Shown here one piece after another: positions 24,683 through 32,950 of a DNA stretch of 34,215 nt. Position numbers and translations under genes: made by a program. This DNA comes from an uncultured Collinsella sp. (GTDB lineage: Bacteria > Actinomycetota > Coriobacteriia > Coriobacteriales > Coriobacteriaceae): NCBI GenBank assembly GCA_905210085.1, contig CAJLVJ010000016.1, positions 1 through 34,215 on the forward strand, in the 5' to 3' direction. The first letter of the stretch is position 1, and each line of letters starts with the position of its first letter. The notes beneath the pieces were generated by a model that saw only the letters and a program-made list of their open reading frames with translations, was not told the origin of the DNA and ran no database searches.

Positions 24683-24716
24683 GAATAGCCGCCTGGCGCG
24701 AACCGGGCGGCTATTC
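24683..24716 (-). terminator. Hairpin between glgD and glgA
   Basis: GAATAGCCGCC (24683-24693) pairs with GGCGGCTATTC (24706-24716), an 11-pair perfect stem with a 12-base loop. It lies between the glgD stop and the glgA start and is followed on the minus strand by TCGAATTG, not a T-run. It may be an attenuator, partial terminator or mRNA-processing site that sets GlgA levels relative to GlgC/GlgD. Confidence 0.5.
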
Positions 24717-24748
24717 TACATGTTACGAGCGATGTTGCGGTGCCAACG

Positions 24749-25876
24749 TTAACGTACGATGGTGGTATCGGAAGTTAACGGAGCCTTGCCCAGCACCAGG
24801 ATGTTCTCGGGCGTGCCGCGAAGCTCGGTGTTGGTGGGAACCACGTTGTTCTTGTCCAGGATGGCGTTCTCAACGCGGGCGCCGCTCTTGATGATGCAGC
24901 TCTGGTTGATGATCGAGTTGGTCACCGAGGCGCCTTCCTCGACCACGACGCCGCGCGACAGAATCGAGTTGCGCACGGTGCCCTTGATGATGCAGCCGGC
25001 CGAGATGATCGAGTTGCAGGCGTGGCTGCCGGTCGCATAGCGCGAAGGCGGCACGTCGTGGGCCTTGGTCAGAATCGGACGCTCGGGGTCAAAGAGCTGG
25101 TCGGCCACGGTCTGGTCGAGCAGGTCCATGCTGCGGCGATACAGCGACTTCTCGCTAAACACGCCCACAACCTCGCCCTTGTACTCGTAGCTGCACACGT
25201 CGATGTTGCCAAAGTCGCCCTGAAGTGCCTCGAGCAGGTCCAGATAGTCGGCGGCCTGGTAGTGGTCGATGATCTCGAGCAGCGTCTCACGGTTGACGAT
25301 GCAGCAGTCCATAGAGGCGTTGTCGCCGTACACGACGCCGGCGCTCACGCCCGTCAGGCGGCCGTTCTCGTTGATCTGCAACTTGGTCTCGTCATCGACG
25401 TTGCGCGTGGCCTTGCAGTACACCACGGTCATCTGGGCACCGGAGTTCTCGTGCGCGTCGATGATGGTGTTGAGGTCCATGTTAAAGATGATGTTGGTGC
25501 CCATCATCACAACGTATGGCTTGTCCGAGCGCTGGAACAGCGTCTTGTTGGAGATGATGTCGCGCAGCAGGAAGCGCATGCCGCCCTTGGTGGTGCCATA
25601 CGCGTTGCCGGGGACCATAAACAGGCCGCCCTTCTTGCGGTCCAGGCCCCAGTCCTTGCCCGAGCCCACGTGGTCGATCAGCGAGCGATAGTTGCCCGGC
25701 ATGACGACGCCGACGGTCTTGATGCCGGCATTCATCATGTTGGACAGCGGGAAGTCGATCAGGCGGTAGCGACCCAAAAACGGAACAGACGCGATGGGGC
25801 GATCCTTGAGCAGCACGCTGCCGTAGGTCGAAGAGTAGTTAGCGGTGATATAACCGATGGCCTTGCGATTGATCAT
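24749..25876 (-). CDS. glgD: GlgD: regulatory-type ADP-glucose pyrophosphorylase subunit
   Basis: A 375-residue protein related to GlgC but lacking its N-terminal glycine-rich nucleotide loop. The early sequence is GYITANYSSTYGSVLLKDRP in place of GGQGSRL. The fold is otherwise kept, with the RYRLIDFPLSNMMNAG segment and a C-terminal hexapeptide beta-helix (repeated I/V-x-x-G stretches after residue 280). In Firmicutes GlgD pairs with GlgC and modulates it. I chose ATG 25876, which has AAGGGGGA upstream; it begins five bases after the glgC stop, so the two should be made in equal amounts. Confidence 0.92.
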   Translation of the reverse strand: MINRKAIGYITANYSSTYGSVLLKDRPIASVPFLGRYRLIDFPLSNMMNAGIKTVGVVMPGNYRSLIDHVGSGKDWGLDRKKGGLFMVPGNAYGTTKGGMRFLLRDIISNKTLFQRSDKPYVVMMGTNIIFNMDLNTIIDAHENSGAQMTVVYCKATRNVDDETKLQINENGRLTGVSAGVVYGDNASMDCCIVNRETLLEIIDHYQAADYLDLLEALQGDFGNIDVCSYEYKGEVVGVFSEKSLYRRSMDLLDQTVADQLFDPERPILTKAHDVPPSRYATGSHACNSIISAGCIIKGTVRNSILSRGVVVEEGASVTNSIINQSCIIKSGARVENAILDKNNVVPTNTELRGTPENILVLGKAPLTSDTTIVR

Positions 25877-25880
25877 CGGA

Positions 25881-27029
25881 TCATTCCCCCTTCCCGATAA
25901 CGACGTCATTTCCAACGACGGCCGTATCCTTGGTGGTATCGACAGAGCCGAGCTTCACGCCCTCTTCGACCGTGGAGTTCTCGCCCAAAATAGCGCGGCA
26001 GATGTGCGCGCCGCTCTTAACGTGCGCACCCGGCAGCAGCACGGAGTCCTCGACCACGGCGCGCTCCTCGATGATGACATCGGTCGAAAGGATCGAGTGG
26101 CGAGCGGTGCCGTATATCTTACAGCCGTTGGAGACCAAACAGTCGTCCAGGCGGCCGTCCGGACCAATGTAATGCGGCGGACGCGTGGTGATGTTGGACA
26201 TGATGGGGAAGTGCTTGTCGAACAGATCGAACTCGGGGTTGTTTCCCAGCAGGTCCATCGAGGTCTCGTGGAAGCTGGCGATGGTGCCGACGTCCTTCCA
26301 AAAGCCGTGGAACTCGTAGCTGTACAGGCGTTTGTTCTCGCCGAGCAGCTTGGGGATGATGTCCTTGCCAAAGTCGTGGCTCGAGCGCTGGTCCAGAGCG
26401 TCCTCCTCGAGCGCCTCAATCAGCACGTCGGCCGAGAAGATGTAGATGCCCATGGACGCGAGGTTCGAATCGGGCTTATCGGGCTTCTCGGTGAACTTGG
26501 TAATGCGGCCGTCCTCGGGGTCGGTGGTCAGGATGCCAAAGCGGCTGGCCTCCTCCCACGGCACGGGCATAACGCTCACCGTGAGGTCGGCGTTGTTTTC
26601 AATGTGCGTCTTGAGCATCTTGCGGTAATCCATGCGATACAGGTGGTCGCCAGACAGAATCAGGACGTACTTGGGATCGTTGGCCTTGATGTAGTCCAGG
26701 TTCTGCGTAATGGCGTCGGCCGTGCCCGCATACCAGGCGCCGCCGGTCTGCGTCTCGTACGGCGGCAGGATCGACACGCCGCCGTCGCGGCTGTCCAGAT
26801 CCCACGCCTCGCCGGAGCCCACGTAGGCATGCAGCAGGTAGGGGCGATACTGCGTCAGAACGCCCACCGTGTCGATGCCCGAGTTGGAGCAGTTGGAGAG
26901 CGAAAAGTCGATAATGCGGAACTTGCCACCAAAGCTAACCGCCGGCTTAGCGATCTTTTGGGTGAGTGCCCCCAATCGGCTGCCCTGTCCTCCTGCGAGG
27001 AGCATCGCGATGCATTCTTTCTTACTCAT
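25881..27029 (-). CDS. glgC: Glucose-1-phosphate adenylyltransferase (ADP-glucose pyrophosphorylase)
   Basis: A 382-residue protein. It carries the nucleotide-binding loop MLLAGGQGSRLGALT (residues 9-23), the KPAVSFGGKFRIIDF segment, the metal site SGDHLYRMDY (about 124-133), the glucose-1-phosphate lysine region TKFTEKPDKP, and a C-terminal left-handed beta-helix that usually carries the allosteric sites. It makes ADP-glucose and pyrophosphate from glucose-1-phosphate and ATP, the committed step of glycogen synthesis. The ribosome-binding site is AAGGAGA. glgD follows almost without a gap. Confidence 0.96.
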   Translation of the reverse strand: MSKKECIAMLLAGGQGSRLGALTQKIAKPAVSFGGKFRIIDFSLSNCSNSGIDTVGVLTQYRPYLLHAYVGSGEAWDLDSRDGGVSILPPYETQTGGAWYAGTADAITQNLDYIKANDPKYVLILSGDHLYRMDYRKMLKTHIENNADLTVSVMPVPWEEASRFGILTTDPEDGRITKFTEKPDKPDSNLASMGIYIFSADVLIEALEEDALDQRSSHDFGKDIIPKLLGENKRLYSYEFHGFWKDVGTIASFHETSMDLLGNNPEFDLFDKHFPIMSNITTRPPHYIGPDGRLDDCLVSNGCKIYGTARHSILSTDVIIEERAVVEDSVLLPGAHVKSGAHICRAILGENSTVEEGVKLGSVDTTKDTAVVGNDVVIGKGE

Positions 27030-27069
27030 CGATTTCTCCTTCTGTCATCGATGTTCCTAAACCCATTAG

Positions 27070-27100
27070 CGACGGGCGCGGCGCAACGTCACGCCCGTCG
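27070..27100 (-). terminator. Hairpin between glgP and glgC
   Basis: CGACGGGCG (27070-27078) and CGCCCGTCG (27092-27100) form a nine-pair perfect stem around a 13-base loop. It lies in the 108-base gap after the glgP stop. The following minus-strand bases (CTAATGGGTTTAGG) are not a good T-run, so termination is at best partial. Confidence 0.5.
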
Positions 27101-27137
27101 AGTAATGCCGTGCTGGCATAGGGGAGTTCGCGCGCCT

Positions 27138-29564
27138 TTACGCGTGCCAGATCTCGTCGCGGTACTCGCGAATGGTGCGGTCGCTCGAGAACCAGCCCGA
27201 GGAGGCGGTGTTGAGCAGGGCCTTGCGGTTCCAAGTCTCCTGGTCGCCGTAGCTGTTCGTGAGCGCCTCCCAGGCGTCGACGTAGCTGCGGAAATCGGCC
27301 ATGACCAGGTCGGGGTCGTTGTTGTTCATGAGCTCGTTGTAGATGCTCTCGAAGTTACCCGAAAGACCCGCAAAGGTGTTGTCCTTGAGCTCGTCCATCA
27401 CGCGGCCCAGACGCTCGCGATCGCCGTTGAGGGTATCCCATGCAAAGTAGCTGTTGGATGCCCAGAGCTGCTCGACCTCGGGGGCGGTCAGGCCAAAGAT
27501 GGCCTCGTTCTCGCGACCGGCAAGGTCGGCGATCTCGATGTTGGCGCCGTCGAGGGTGCCCAGCGTAATGGCGCCGTTCATCATGAGCTTCATGTTGGAC
27601 GTGCCCGAGGCCTCCTTGCCGGCCGTAGAGATCTGCTCCGAGATCTCGGCGGCAGGGTAGATGAGCTGGGCGTTGCTCACGCGGAAGTTGGGGATAAAGC
27701 AGACCTTCATGACCTCGTTCACGCGGGCATCGTTGTTGATGACGTTGGCCACGGAGTTAATGAGGCGGATGGTCTCCTTGGCGAAGGTGTAGCTCGAGGC
27801 AGCCTTGCCGCTAAAGATGAAGGTCGTCGGCGTCACGTGGAAGTTGGGATCGGCGATGCGACGGTTGTAGATGTCCATCACCTTCATGATGTTCATGAGC
27901 TGGCGCTTGTAGGCGTGGAAGCGCTTCACCTGAACGTCGAAGACGGTGTTGGGGTCGATGACCAGACCGGTCTCGGCCTTAACGTAGGCGGCCAGGCGCT
28001 CCTTGTTGGCGCGCTTGGAGGCACCCACGGCCTTAAGGAACTCGGTGTCGTTCTGGAAACCTTTAAGCTTCTCCAGCTCAAAGGCGTCCTTCAGCCAGCC
28101 GTCGCCAATGGCCTCGGTCACGAGCTTGGCATAGCTGGGGTTGGCCTCGGCAAAGAAGCGACGGTGCGAGATGCCGTTGGTCTTGCTGTTGAACTTCTCG
28201 GGCGTCAGGGCATAGAAGTCCTTGAGCACGATGTTCTTGATGATGTCGGAGTGGATCTTGGCCACGCCGTTGACGCTATGACTGCAGATTACGGACAGGT
28301 TGGCCATACGAATCTCGCCGTCCCACAGGATGGCGGTCTGGCGCAGACGCTCCTGCCAGCCCTCCTGCGTGGTGTCGAACGACTCGTGCCAACGACGGCT
28401 GATCTCGTCGATAATCTGGTACACGCGGGGGAGGAGCTTGGAGAACGTGCCGATGGGCCACTTCTCCAGGGCCTCGGGCAGGATGGTGTGGTTGGTGTAG
28501 CTCACGACCTGCGTCACGATGTTCCAGGCGTCGTCCCACTCGAGCTTCTTCTCGTCGATGAGGATGCGCATGAGCTCGGGGCCGCACATGGCGGGATGCG
28601 TGTCGTTGGTGTGGATGGCCACAAACTGCGGCAGCAGCTCCCAGTTCTCGCCGTGTTCCTTCTGAAAGGTGTCGAGCAGGCTGTAGATGCCGGCCGAGAC
28701 AAACAGGTACTCCTGCTTCAGGCGCAGCAGACGGCCGTGCTCGCCGGCGTCGTTGGGGTAGAGGATGGCGCTGATGGCCTCGGCCTCGGCGCGCTCGGCA
28801 TCGGCCAGGGCGTAGTCGCCGCGGTTGAAGGCCTCCAGATCGAAGTGCTCCTCGACCGGCTCCGCGGCCCATACGCGCAGCTTGTTGACGGTCTCGCCGG
28901 CATAGCCCACAACGGGGATGTCATAGGGGACGGCCAGGATGTCCTGCGTGTCCACCGTACGGTAGAACGTGCGGCCGTTCTCCTCAAAGCCCTCGACGCG
29001 GCCACCAAACTTAATGGTCACGGCCTTATCCTGACGACGGACCTCCCAGGGATAGCCGTGGGTGAGCCACTCGTCGGTGGCCTCGACCTGGCTGCCGTTG
29101 ACGATTTCCTGCTTAAACAGGCCGTAGCGGTAGCGCATGCCGTTGCCGTATCCGGCAATGCCCTCGGCTGCCATGGAATCCAGGAAGCATGCGGCCAGAC
29201 GGCCCAGGCCGCCGTTGCCCAGCGCCGGATCGGGCTCCTGGTTCTCGATGACGGACAGGTCAAAGCCCATGTCGTCGAGCGCCTCGGCGACCATGTCGCG
29301 CACGCCAAAGTTGAGCAGGTAGTTGTCGAGCAGGCGGCCGATCAAAAACTCGATCGAGAAGTAGTACACGCGCTTCTTGCCCTCGGACACCGCACGGGCG
29401 TCGCTCTTGGTGGCAACGGTGCGTGCCTTCTCGGCCACGAGCTTGGCCAGGGCGTTAAAGCGGTCGAGGTCGCTGGCGGCCTCGACGCTCTTGCCGCTGA
29501 TGCTCATGACGGCATCGCGATAGAGCTCGGTAAACTCCTGCTTGTTTTCGAAGATCTTATTCAT
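27138..29564 (-). CDS. glgP: Glycogen/maltodextrin phosphorylase (GT35)
   Basis: An 808-residue protein of normal length for the family. The pyridoxal-phosphate lysine motif is EASGTSNMKLMMNGA. Other family marks are YFSIEFLIGRLLDNYLLNFG near the start, NGGLGRLAACFLDSMA, IHTNDTHPAM, and VQVKRFHAYKRQLMNIM before the active site. It releases glucose-1-phosphate from the non-reducing ends of glycogen or maltodextrin. The ATG has GGGGAAAGGAAC upstream. It lies between glgB and glgC, so synthesis and breakdown genes are mixed in one direction. It has no Lys-rich tail, unlike GlgA and GlgB. Confidence 0.95.
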   Translation of the reverse strand: MNKIFENKQEFTELYRDAVMSISGKSVEAASDLDRFNALAKLVAEKARTVATKSDARAVSEGKKRVYYFSIEFLIGRLLDNYLLNFGVRDMVAEALDDMGFDLSVIENQEPDPALGNGGLGRLAACFLDSMAAEGIAGYGNGMRYRYGLFKQEIVNGSQVEATDEWLTHGYPWEVRRQDKAVTIKFGGRVEGFEENGRTFYRTVDTQDILAVPYDIPVVGYAGETVNKLRVWAAEPVEEHFDLEAFNRGDYALADAERAEAEAISAILYPNDAGEHGRLLRLKQEYLFVSAGIYSLLDTFQKEHGENWELLPQFVAIHTNDTHPAMCGPELMRILIDEKKLEWDDAWNIVTQVVSYTNHTILPEALEKWPIGTFSKLLPRVYQIIDEISRRWHESFDTTQEGWQERLRQTAILWDGEIRMANLSVICSHSVNGVAKIHSDIIKNIVLKDFYALTPEKFNSKTNGISHRRFFAEANPSYAKLVTEAIGDGWLKDAFELEKLKGFQNDTEFLKAVGASKRANKERLAAYVKAETGLVIDPNTVFDVQVKRFHAYKRQLMNIMKVMDIYNRRIADPNFHVTPTTFIFSGKAASSYTFAKETIRLINSVANVINNDARVNEVMKVCFIPNFRVSNAQLIYPAAEISEQISTAGKEASGTSNMKLMMNGAITLGTLDGANIEIADLAGRENEAIFGLTAPEVEQLWASNSYFAWDTLNGDRERLGRVMDELKDNTFAGLSGNFESIYNELMNNNDPDLVMADFRSYVDAWEALTNSYGDQETWNRKALLNTASSGWFSSDRTIREYRDEIWHA

Positions 29565-29658
29565 ACGTTCCTTTCCCCCGGGGATGTTTCTCCCGGAACG
29601 GTTATGACTTGTATCCTACGCCCCCGCGGGGCGGGTAATTACAGTGGTAACGCCTTTG

Positions 29659-31920
29659 TTACGCTTTCTTGGCAGGAGCCTTAACAGCCGCTGCCTTGGT
29701 CTTGGGAGCAGCCTTTTTGGTGACTGCCTTCTTGGCCGTGGTGGACTTGGCCGAAGCCTTGGCAGCGGGCTTGGCAGCCTTCGCCTTGGCCGGAGCCTTC
29801 TTGGCAGCCGCGGTCTTGGGCTTCACCGAGGACGCACGCTTGCGCGTCGCCTTTTTGGGCTCCTCGACCACCGGCGGCTTGTAGCTGCTGGGACCGCGAC
29901 GTTTAAGCACCACGCCTGCCAGACCGGGCACCTTAATCTCGATGGAGTCCATCTGCCCGTTCCATGGATAGGGCTCACTCGAGCAGGTGTAGGGCTCCTC
30001 GCCGGCGTATCCGCTGCCACCAAACTCGGGACGGTCGGAATCAAAGATGACCTCCCAGTCACCCTCGCGCGGCACGCCCACGCGGAAGCTCTCGTAGCTC
30101 GCCGGGTCAAAGTTGATCAAGATCACCAGGTCGTCGTCGACGTCCTCGCCCTGACGCACAAAGCTCACGATGGACTGCTTGGAGTTATCCGCGTCGATCC
30201 AGGTAAAGCCGTCGTCGGTGTAGCCGCGCTCGTACAGGGCGGGCTCGGCGGTGTACAGGTGGTTGAGCGCCTTGATAAACGCCTGATGATGACGATGGGT
30301 CTCGTATTCCTCGGTCAGGAACCACTGGATGGACTCGTAGTAGCGCCACTCAATAAACTGGCCGATCTCGTTGCCCATAAAGTTGAGCTTGGCACCGGGA
30401 TGCGTCATCTGGTAGAAAGCCAGCGTGCGCAGGCCGGCAAACTGGCGCCACCAGTCGCCCGGCATGCGGCCGATGAGCGAGCACTTGCCGTGCACGACCT
30501 CGTCGTGGCTCAGCGGGCAGATAAAGTTCTCGGTAAAGGCATACATGATGGAGAACGTGAGCAGCCCGTGGTTGCCGGGGCGCCACGGAAAATCGGTCTG
30601 CATGTAGTGCAGGGTATCGTTCATCCAGCCCATGTCCCACTTGTAGTGGAAGCCCAGGCCGCCGTCCTGCGGCGGGTAGGTCACGAGCGGCCACGCGGTG
30701 GACTCCTCGGCCATCATCATCACGTCGGGGAAGTGAGCCTCAACGGCGCAGTTGACCTGGCGAATGAACGCGCTGGCGTCCAGGTCCTCCTCGGTACCGT
30801 ACTTGTTGAACTTCTTTTGACCCGGATCGTCGATGCCAAAGTTGAGGTACAGCATACTGGACACGCCGTCCATGCGAATGCCGTCAACGTGGAAGTTCTC
30901 GAGCCAGTACAGCACGTTGGAGACCAGGAAGGAGCGGACCTCGCCGCGAGCGAAGTCAAACTTGTGCGTGCCCCAGTTGGGGTGAATCTCGTGCTCAAAC
31001 AGCATGTGGCCGTTAAAGGTGGCAAGGCCGTGGGAGTCGGCACAAAAGCCGCCGGGCACCCAGTCCATGATCACGCCGATGCCCGCCTCGTGACACGCAT
31101 CGATAAAGTGCATGAGCTGCTGCGGGTTGCCGTAGCGCGACGTGGCGGCATAGTAGCCGGTCGTCTGGTAGCCCCAGGAGCCATCGAAGGGGTGCTCCAT
31201 GAGCGGCATGACCTCGATATGCGTGTAGCCCATGTCGCGCACGTAGTCCACGAGCTCCACCGACAAGTCGTCGTAGGTGTAGAACTCGCCGCGCTGCGCG
31301 GGGAAAGGATCCATGGGGCCGGGGTAGTTGCCGTACTCGTCGGGCTCGCCCTGTGGCACGTCGCCGTGGCGCTTCCACGAGCCAATATGCACCTCGTAGA
31401 TGTTGAGCGGCTGCGACATGTGGTTGTGGCTGGCGCGGCGCTTGAGCCACGCGGCGTCGTTCCACTTGTAGCCATCGAGGGTCCACAGCACGCTCGCGGT
31501 ACCCGGAGGGCACTCGGCCTTAAAGGCATACGGATCGGCCTTGTAGAGCTTTTCACCCTCGTTGGTCTCAATAAGATATTTATAGAGCTGACCCTGCTCG
31601 GCGCCAGGAATAAAGCCTTCCCAAATAGCGCTCGTATGCACGGGCACCAGCGGGTTGGCCTGCTCATCCCAGTCGTTAAATTCACCAATGACATGGACAC
31701 TCTTTACGTCGGGCGCCCAAACGCAAAAGCGCCAGCCGCGCGTGCGCTGCTGCGTGTCGGGATGCGCGCCCATCTTTTCCCAGCTGCGCTCCCACATTCC
31801 AATGCCAAACAAGTAGACATCGTCCTTGGAGAGCTCCGGTGTGTGCGGAGCCGGTTTGCGGGTTGCGGGCTTTTTAGCCGTTGGCTTTAGCTTTGTATCG
31901 CTCACGTTTGATCCCATCAT
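29659..31920 (-). CDS. glgB: 1,4-alpha-glucan branching enzyme with Lys/Ala-rich tail
   Basis: A 753-residue protein if it starts at ATG 31920; ATG 31917 and GTG 31905 are also possible, and none has a strong ribosome-binding site. The first about 25 residues are rich in Lys, Pro and Thr. A CBM48 domain (VWAPDVKSVHVIGEFNDWD) precedes the GH13 domain, with nucleophile Asp351 (DGIRMDGVSS), Glu405 (MMAEESTAW) and Asp473 (LSHDEVVHGK). It makes alpha-1,6 branches. The first conserved region reads DWVPGGFCADSHGL, with glycine where branching enzymes usually have histidine (VPGHF/VPAHF). After residue about 685 there is a roughly 68-residue tail of Lys, Ala, Thr and Pro. It is the first gene of the cluster. 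Confidence 0.93.
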   Translation of the reverse strand: MMGSNVSDTKLKPTAKKPATRKPAPHTPELSKDDVYLFGIGMWERSWEKMGAHPDTQQRTRGWRFCVWAPDVKSVHVIGEFNDWDEQANPLVPVHTSAIWEGFIPGAEQGQLYKYLIETNEGEKLYKADPYAFKAECPPGTASVLWTLDGYKWNDAAWLKRRASHNHMSQPLNIYEVHIGSWKRHGDVPQGEPDEYGNYPGPMDPFPAQRGEFYTYDDLSVELVDYVRDMGYTHIEVMPLMEHPFDGSWGYQTTGYYAATSRYGNPQQLMHFIDACHEAGIGVIMDWVPGGFCADSHGLATFNGHMLFEHEIHPNWGTHKFDFARGEVRSFLVSNVLYWLENFHVDGIRMDGVSSMLYLNFGIDDPGQKKFNKYGTEEDLDASAFIRQVNCAVEAHFPDVMMMAEESTAWPLVTYPPQDGGLGFHYKWDMGWMNDTLHYMQTDFPWRPGNHGLLTFSIMYAFTENFICPLSHDEVVHGKCSLIGRMPGDWWRQFAGLRTLAFYQMTHPGAKLNFMGNEIGQFIEWRYYESIQWFLTEEYETHRHHQAFIKALNHLYTAEPALYERGYTDDGFTWIDADNSKQSIVSFVRQGEDVDDDLVILINFDPASYESFRVGVPREGDWEVIFDSDRPEFGGSGYAGEEPYTCSSEPYPWNGQMDSIEIKVPGLAGVVLKRRGPSSYKPPVVEEPKKATRKRASSVKPKTAAAKKAPAKAKAAKPAAKASAKSTTAKKAVTKKAAPKTKAAAVKAPAKKA

Positions 31921-31991
31921 GACGCGGCAGCGTGTTGCCTTGGTGACTAGATGCGAAAGGTCCAAGGCTGCACGAATCGAAGGGACGGCGA

Positions 31992-32045
31992 AGTTTCTGT
32001 GATTCGTTCCACCTCGCGTGCTCGGTGGAACTTTCGGCAGAAACT
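31992..32045 (-). promoter_or_regulatory. Nested hairpin in the glgB leader
   Basis: An outer stem AGTTTCTG (31992-31999) / CAGAAACT (32038-32045) and an inner stem GTTCCACC (32006-32013) / GGTGGAAC (32024-32031) are both perfect. They are separated by a symmetric six-plus-six internal loop and closed by a ten-base loop. It lies about 70 bases upstream of glgB, in its probable untranslated leader. It could be an RNA switch, an attenuator or a DNA operator; it matches no riboswitch class that I recognise. Confidence 0.55.
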
Positions 32046-32125
32046 ACGATAACACCTGTGCGTTAGTTTTATGGACGAAAGCGGATTTGCGGGGGCGTTT
32101 AATCGGTAAGCGACATGTTTATACC

Positions 32126-32131
32126 ACTGGC
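32126..32131 (-). promoter_or_regulatory. Candidate -10 box of glgB
   Basis: The minus strand reads GGTATAAACATG around here. The TATAAA hexamer would give a leader of about 200 bases containing the nested hairpin. The -35 candidate overlaps the TGGTAAAACT/AGTTTTACCA operator-like repeat. The exact hexamer position is approximate. Confidence 0.35.
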
Positions 32132-32141
32132 AGATTTGACG

Positions 32142-32167
32142 TGGTAAAACTCTTGACAGTTTTACCA
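32142..32167. promoter_or_regulatory. Operator-like inverted repeat over a -35 box
   Basis: TGGTAAAACT (32142-32151) and AGTTTTACCA (32158-32167) are perfect inverted copies around CTTGAC. The plus-strand -35 hexamer TTGACA (32153-32158) lies exactly at the centre, so a bound protein would block the promoter of the HAD phosphatase gene. A -10-like CAAAAT or TTCAAA lies 17-19 bases downstream (32176-32183). Confidence 0.6.
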
Positions 32168-32193
32168 ATTTGGGTTTCAAAATTGTTTGGCTG

Positions 32194-32230
32194 ACGTTTG
32201 GTAAAACGTTTTTAGCAGGATGTTTACCAT
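32194..32230. promoter_or_regulatory. Second operator-like cluster in the glgB/HAD intergenic region
   Basis: ACGTTTGGTAAAACGT (32194-32209) is a palindrome around GGTA, and AAAACGTTTT (32203-32212) is a perfect ten-base palindrome centred on CG. GTTTACCAT follows at 32222-32230. These match the two sites upstream of the GH13-GH77 gene at 22297-22342. They lie downstream of the likely start of transcription of the HAD gene, a usual place for a repressor. Confidence 0.55.
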
Positions 32231-32251
32231 TTGATATCGAAAGGTTCGTTT

Positions 32252-32941
32252 ATGTCCCATACCGCCGCTCCCAAGGTTGCTTTTGTTTTCGATTGCGACG
32301 GCACGCTGGTAAATAGCACGCCCGTTTGGGCCTATGCCCAGCCCGAGTTATTGCACCGCCACGGTGTCGACGTGACGGTCGACGATTTTGCCCAGTTTGA
32401 GCATTTGTCGCTCGAGGACGAGTGCCAGGCCTACCACGACACGTGGGGCATTGGTACGAATGGCGAGGAGCTATATCGCGAGCTGAGCGACATCCTGATC
32501 GATGGCTACTCCAAGGTGCCGCCGCGCGAGGGGCTCCTGGCATTTTTGAAGCAGGCGAAGGCGGCGGGCATTGCAATGTGCGTTGCCACGTCCACGCCAG
32601 CCGAGCTGGTGAAGTCTGCGCTCGCTGGTGCCGAGCTCGACGCTTACATGGAGTTTGTTACCACGACGGGCGAGGCAGGACGCTCCAAGCAGTTCCCCGA
32701 TGTGTACGAGCTGGCGCTGCGCCGCCTGGAGGAGCGCCACGGGTGCAAGTTTGAGCGCGCTTGGGTGTTTGAGGACGCGGTCTTTGGCCTTAAGAGCTCT
32801 GGGGTCGCCGGCTTTAAGCGTGTGGGTATTTTTGACCCGCACGGTCGCATGAAGCGCGACGATGTGCGCGCCAACTGCGATATCTTTATCGACAGCTATG
32901 AGGACCTGGATTTGGCCCGCGTGCTTTCGTTTGAGGGATAG
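32252..32941 (+). CDS. HAD-superfamily phosphatase / beta-phosphoglucomutase-like
   Basis: A 229-residue protein. I chose ATG 32252 (MSHTAAPKVAFVFDCDGTLV), with CGAAAGG seven bases upstream; a TTG start at 32231 has no such site. Motif I is FDCDGTLVNS (nucleophile and acid/base Asp), motif II a threonine in CVATSTPAEL, and motif IV AWVFEDAVFGLKSSGVAGFK. An alpha-helical C1 cap lies between. The best relatives by eye are subfamily IA enzymes such as beta-phosphoglucomutase and phosphoglycolate- or sugar-phosphate phosphatases. The maltose-type operators in front of it favour a sugar-phosphate substrate. The TPK-like gene follows after nine bases. Confidence 0.85.
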   Translation: MSHTAAPKVAFVFDCDGTLVNSTPVWAYAQPELLHRHGVDVTVDDFAQFEHLSLEDECQAYHDTWGIGTNGEELYRELSDILIDGYSKVPPREGLLAFLKQAKAAGIAMCVATSTPAELVKSALAGAELDAYMEFVTTTGEAGRSKQFPDVYELALRRLEERHGCKFERAWVFEDAVFGLKSSGVAGFKRVGIFDPHGRMKRDDVRANCDIFIDSYEDLDLARVLSFEG

Positions 32942-32950
32942 GCGAGGGCT

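Noticed and set aside
25857..29684. Plus-strand open frame of over 1200 codons running opposite glgC and glgP.
   Set aside because: It is antisense to two clear enzymes; high-GC genes with C/G third positions leave long open antisense frames. The translation resembles no protein.
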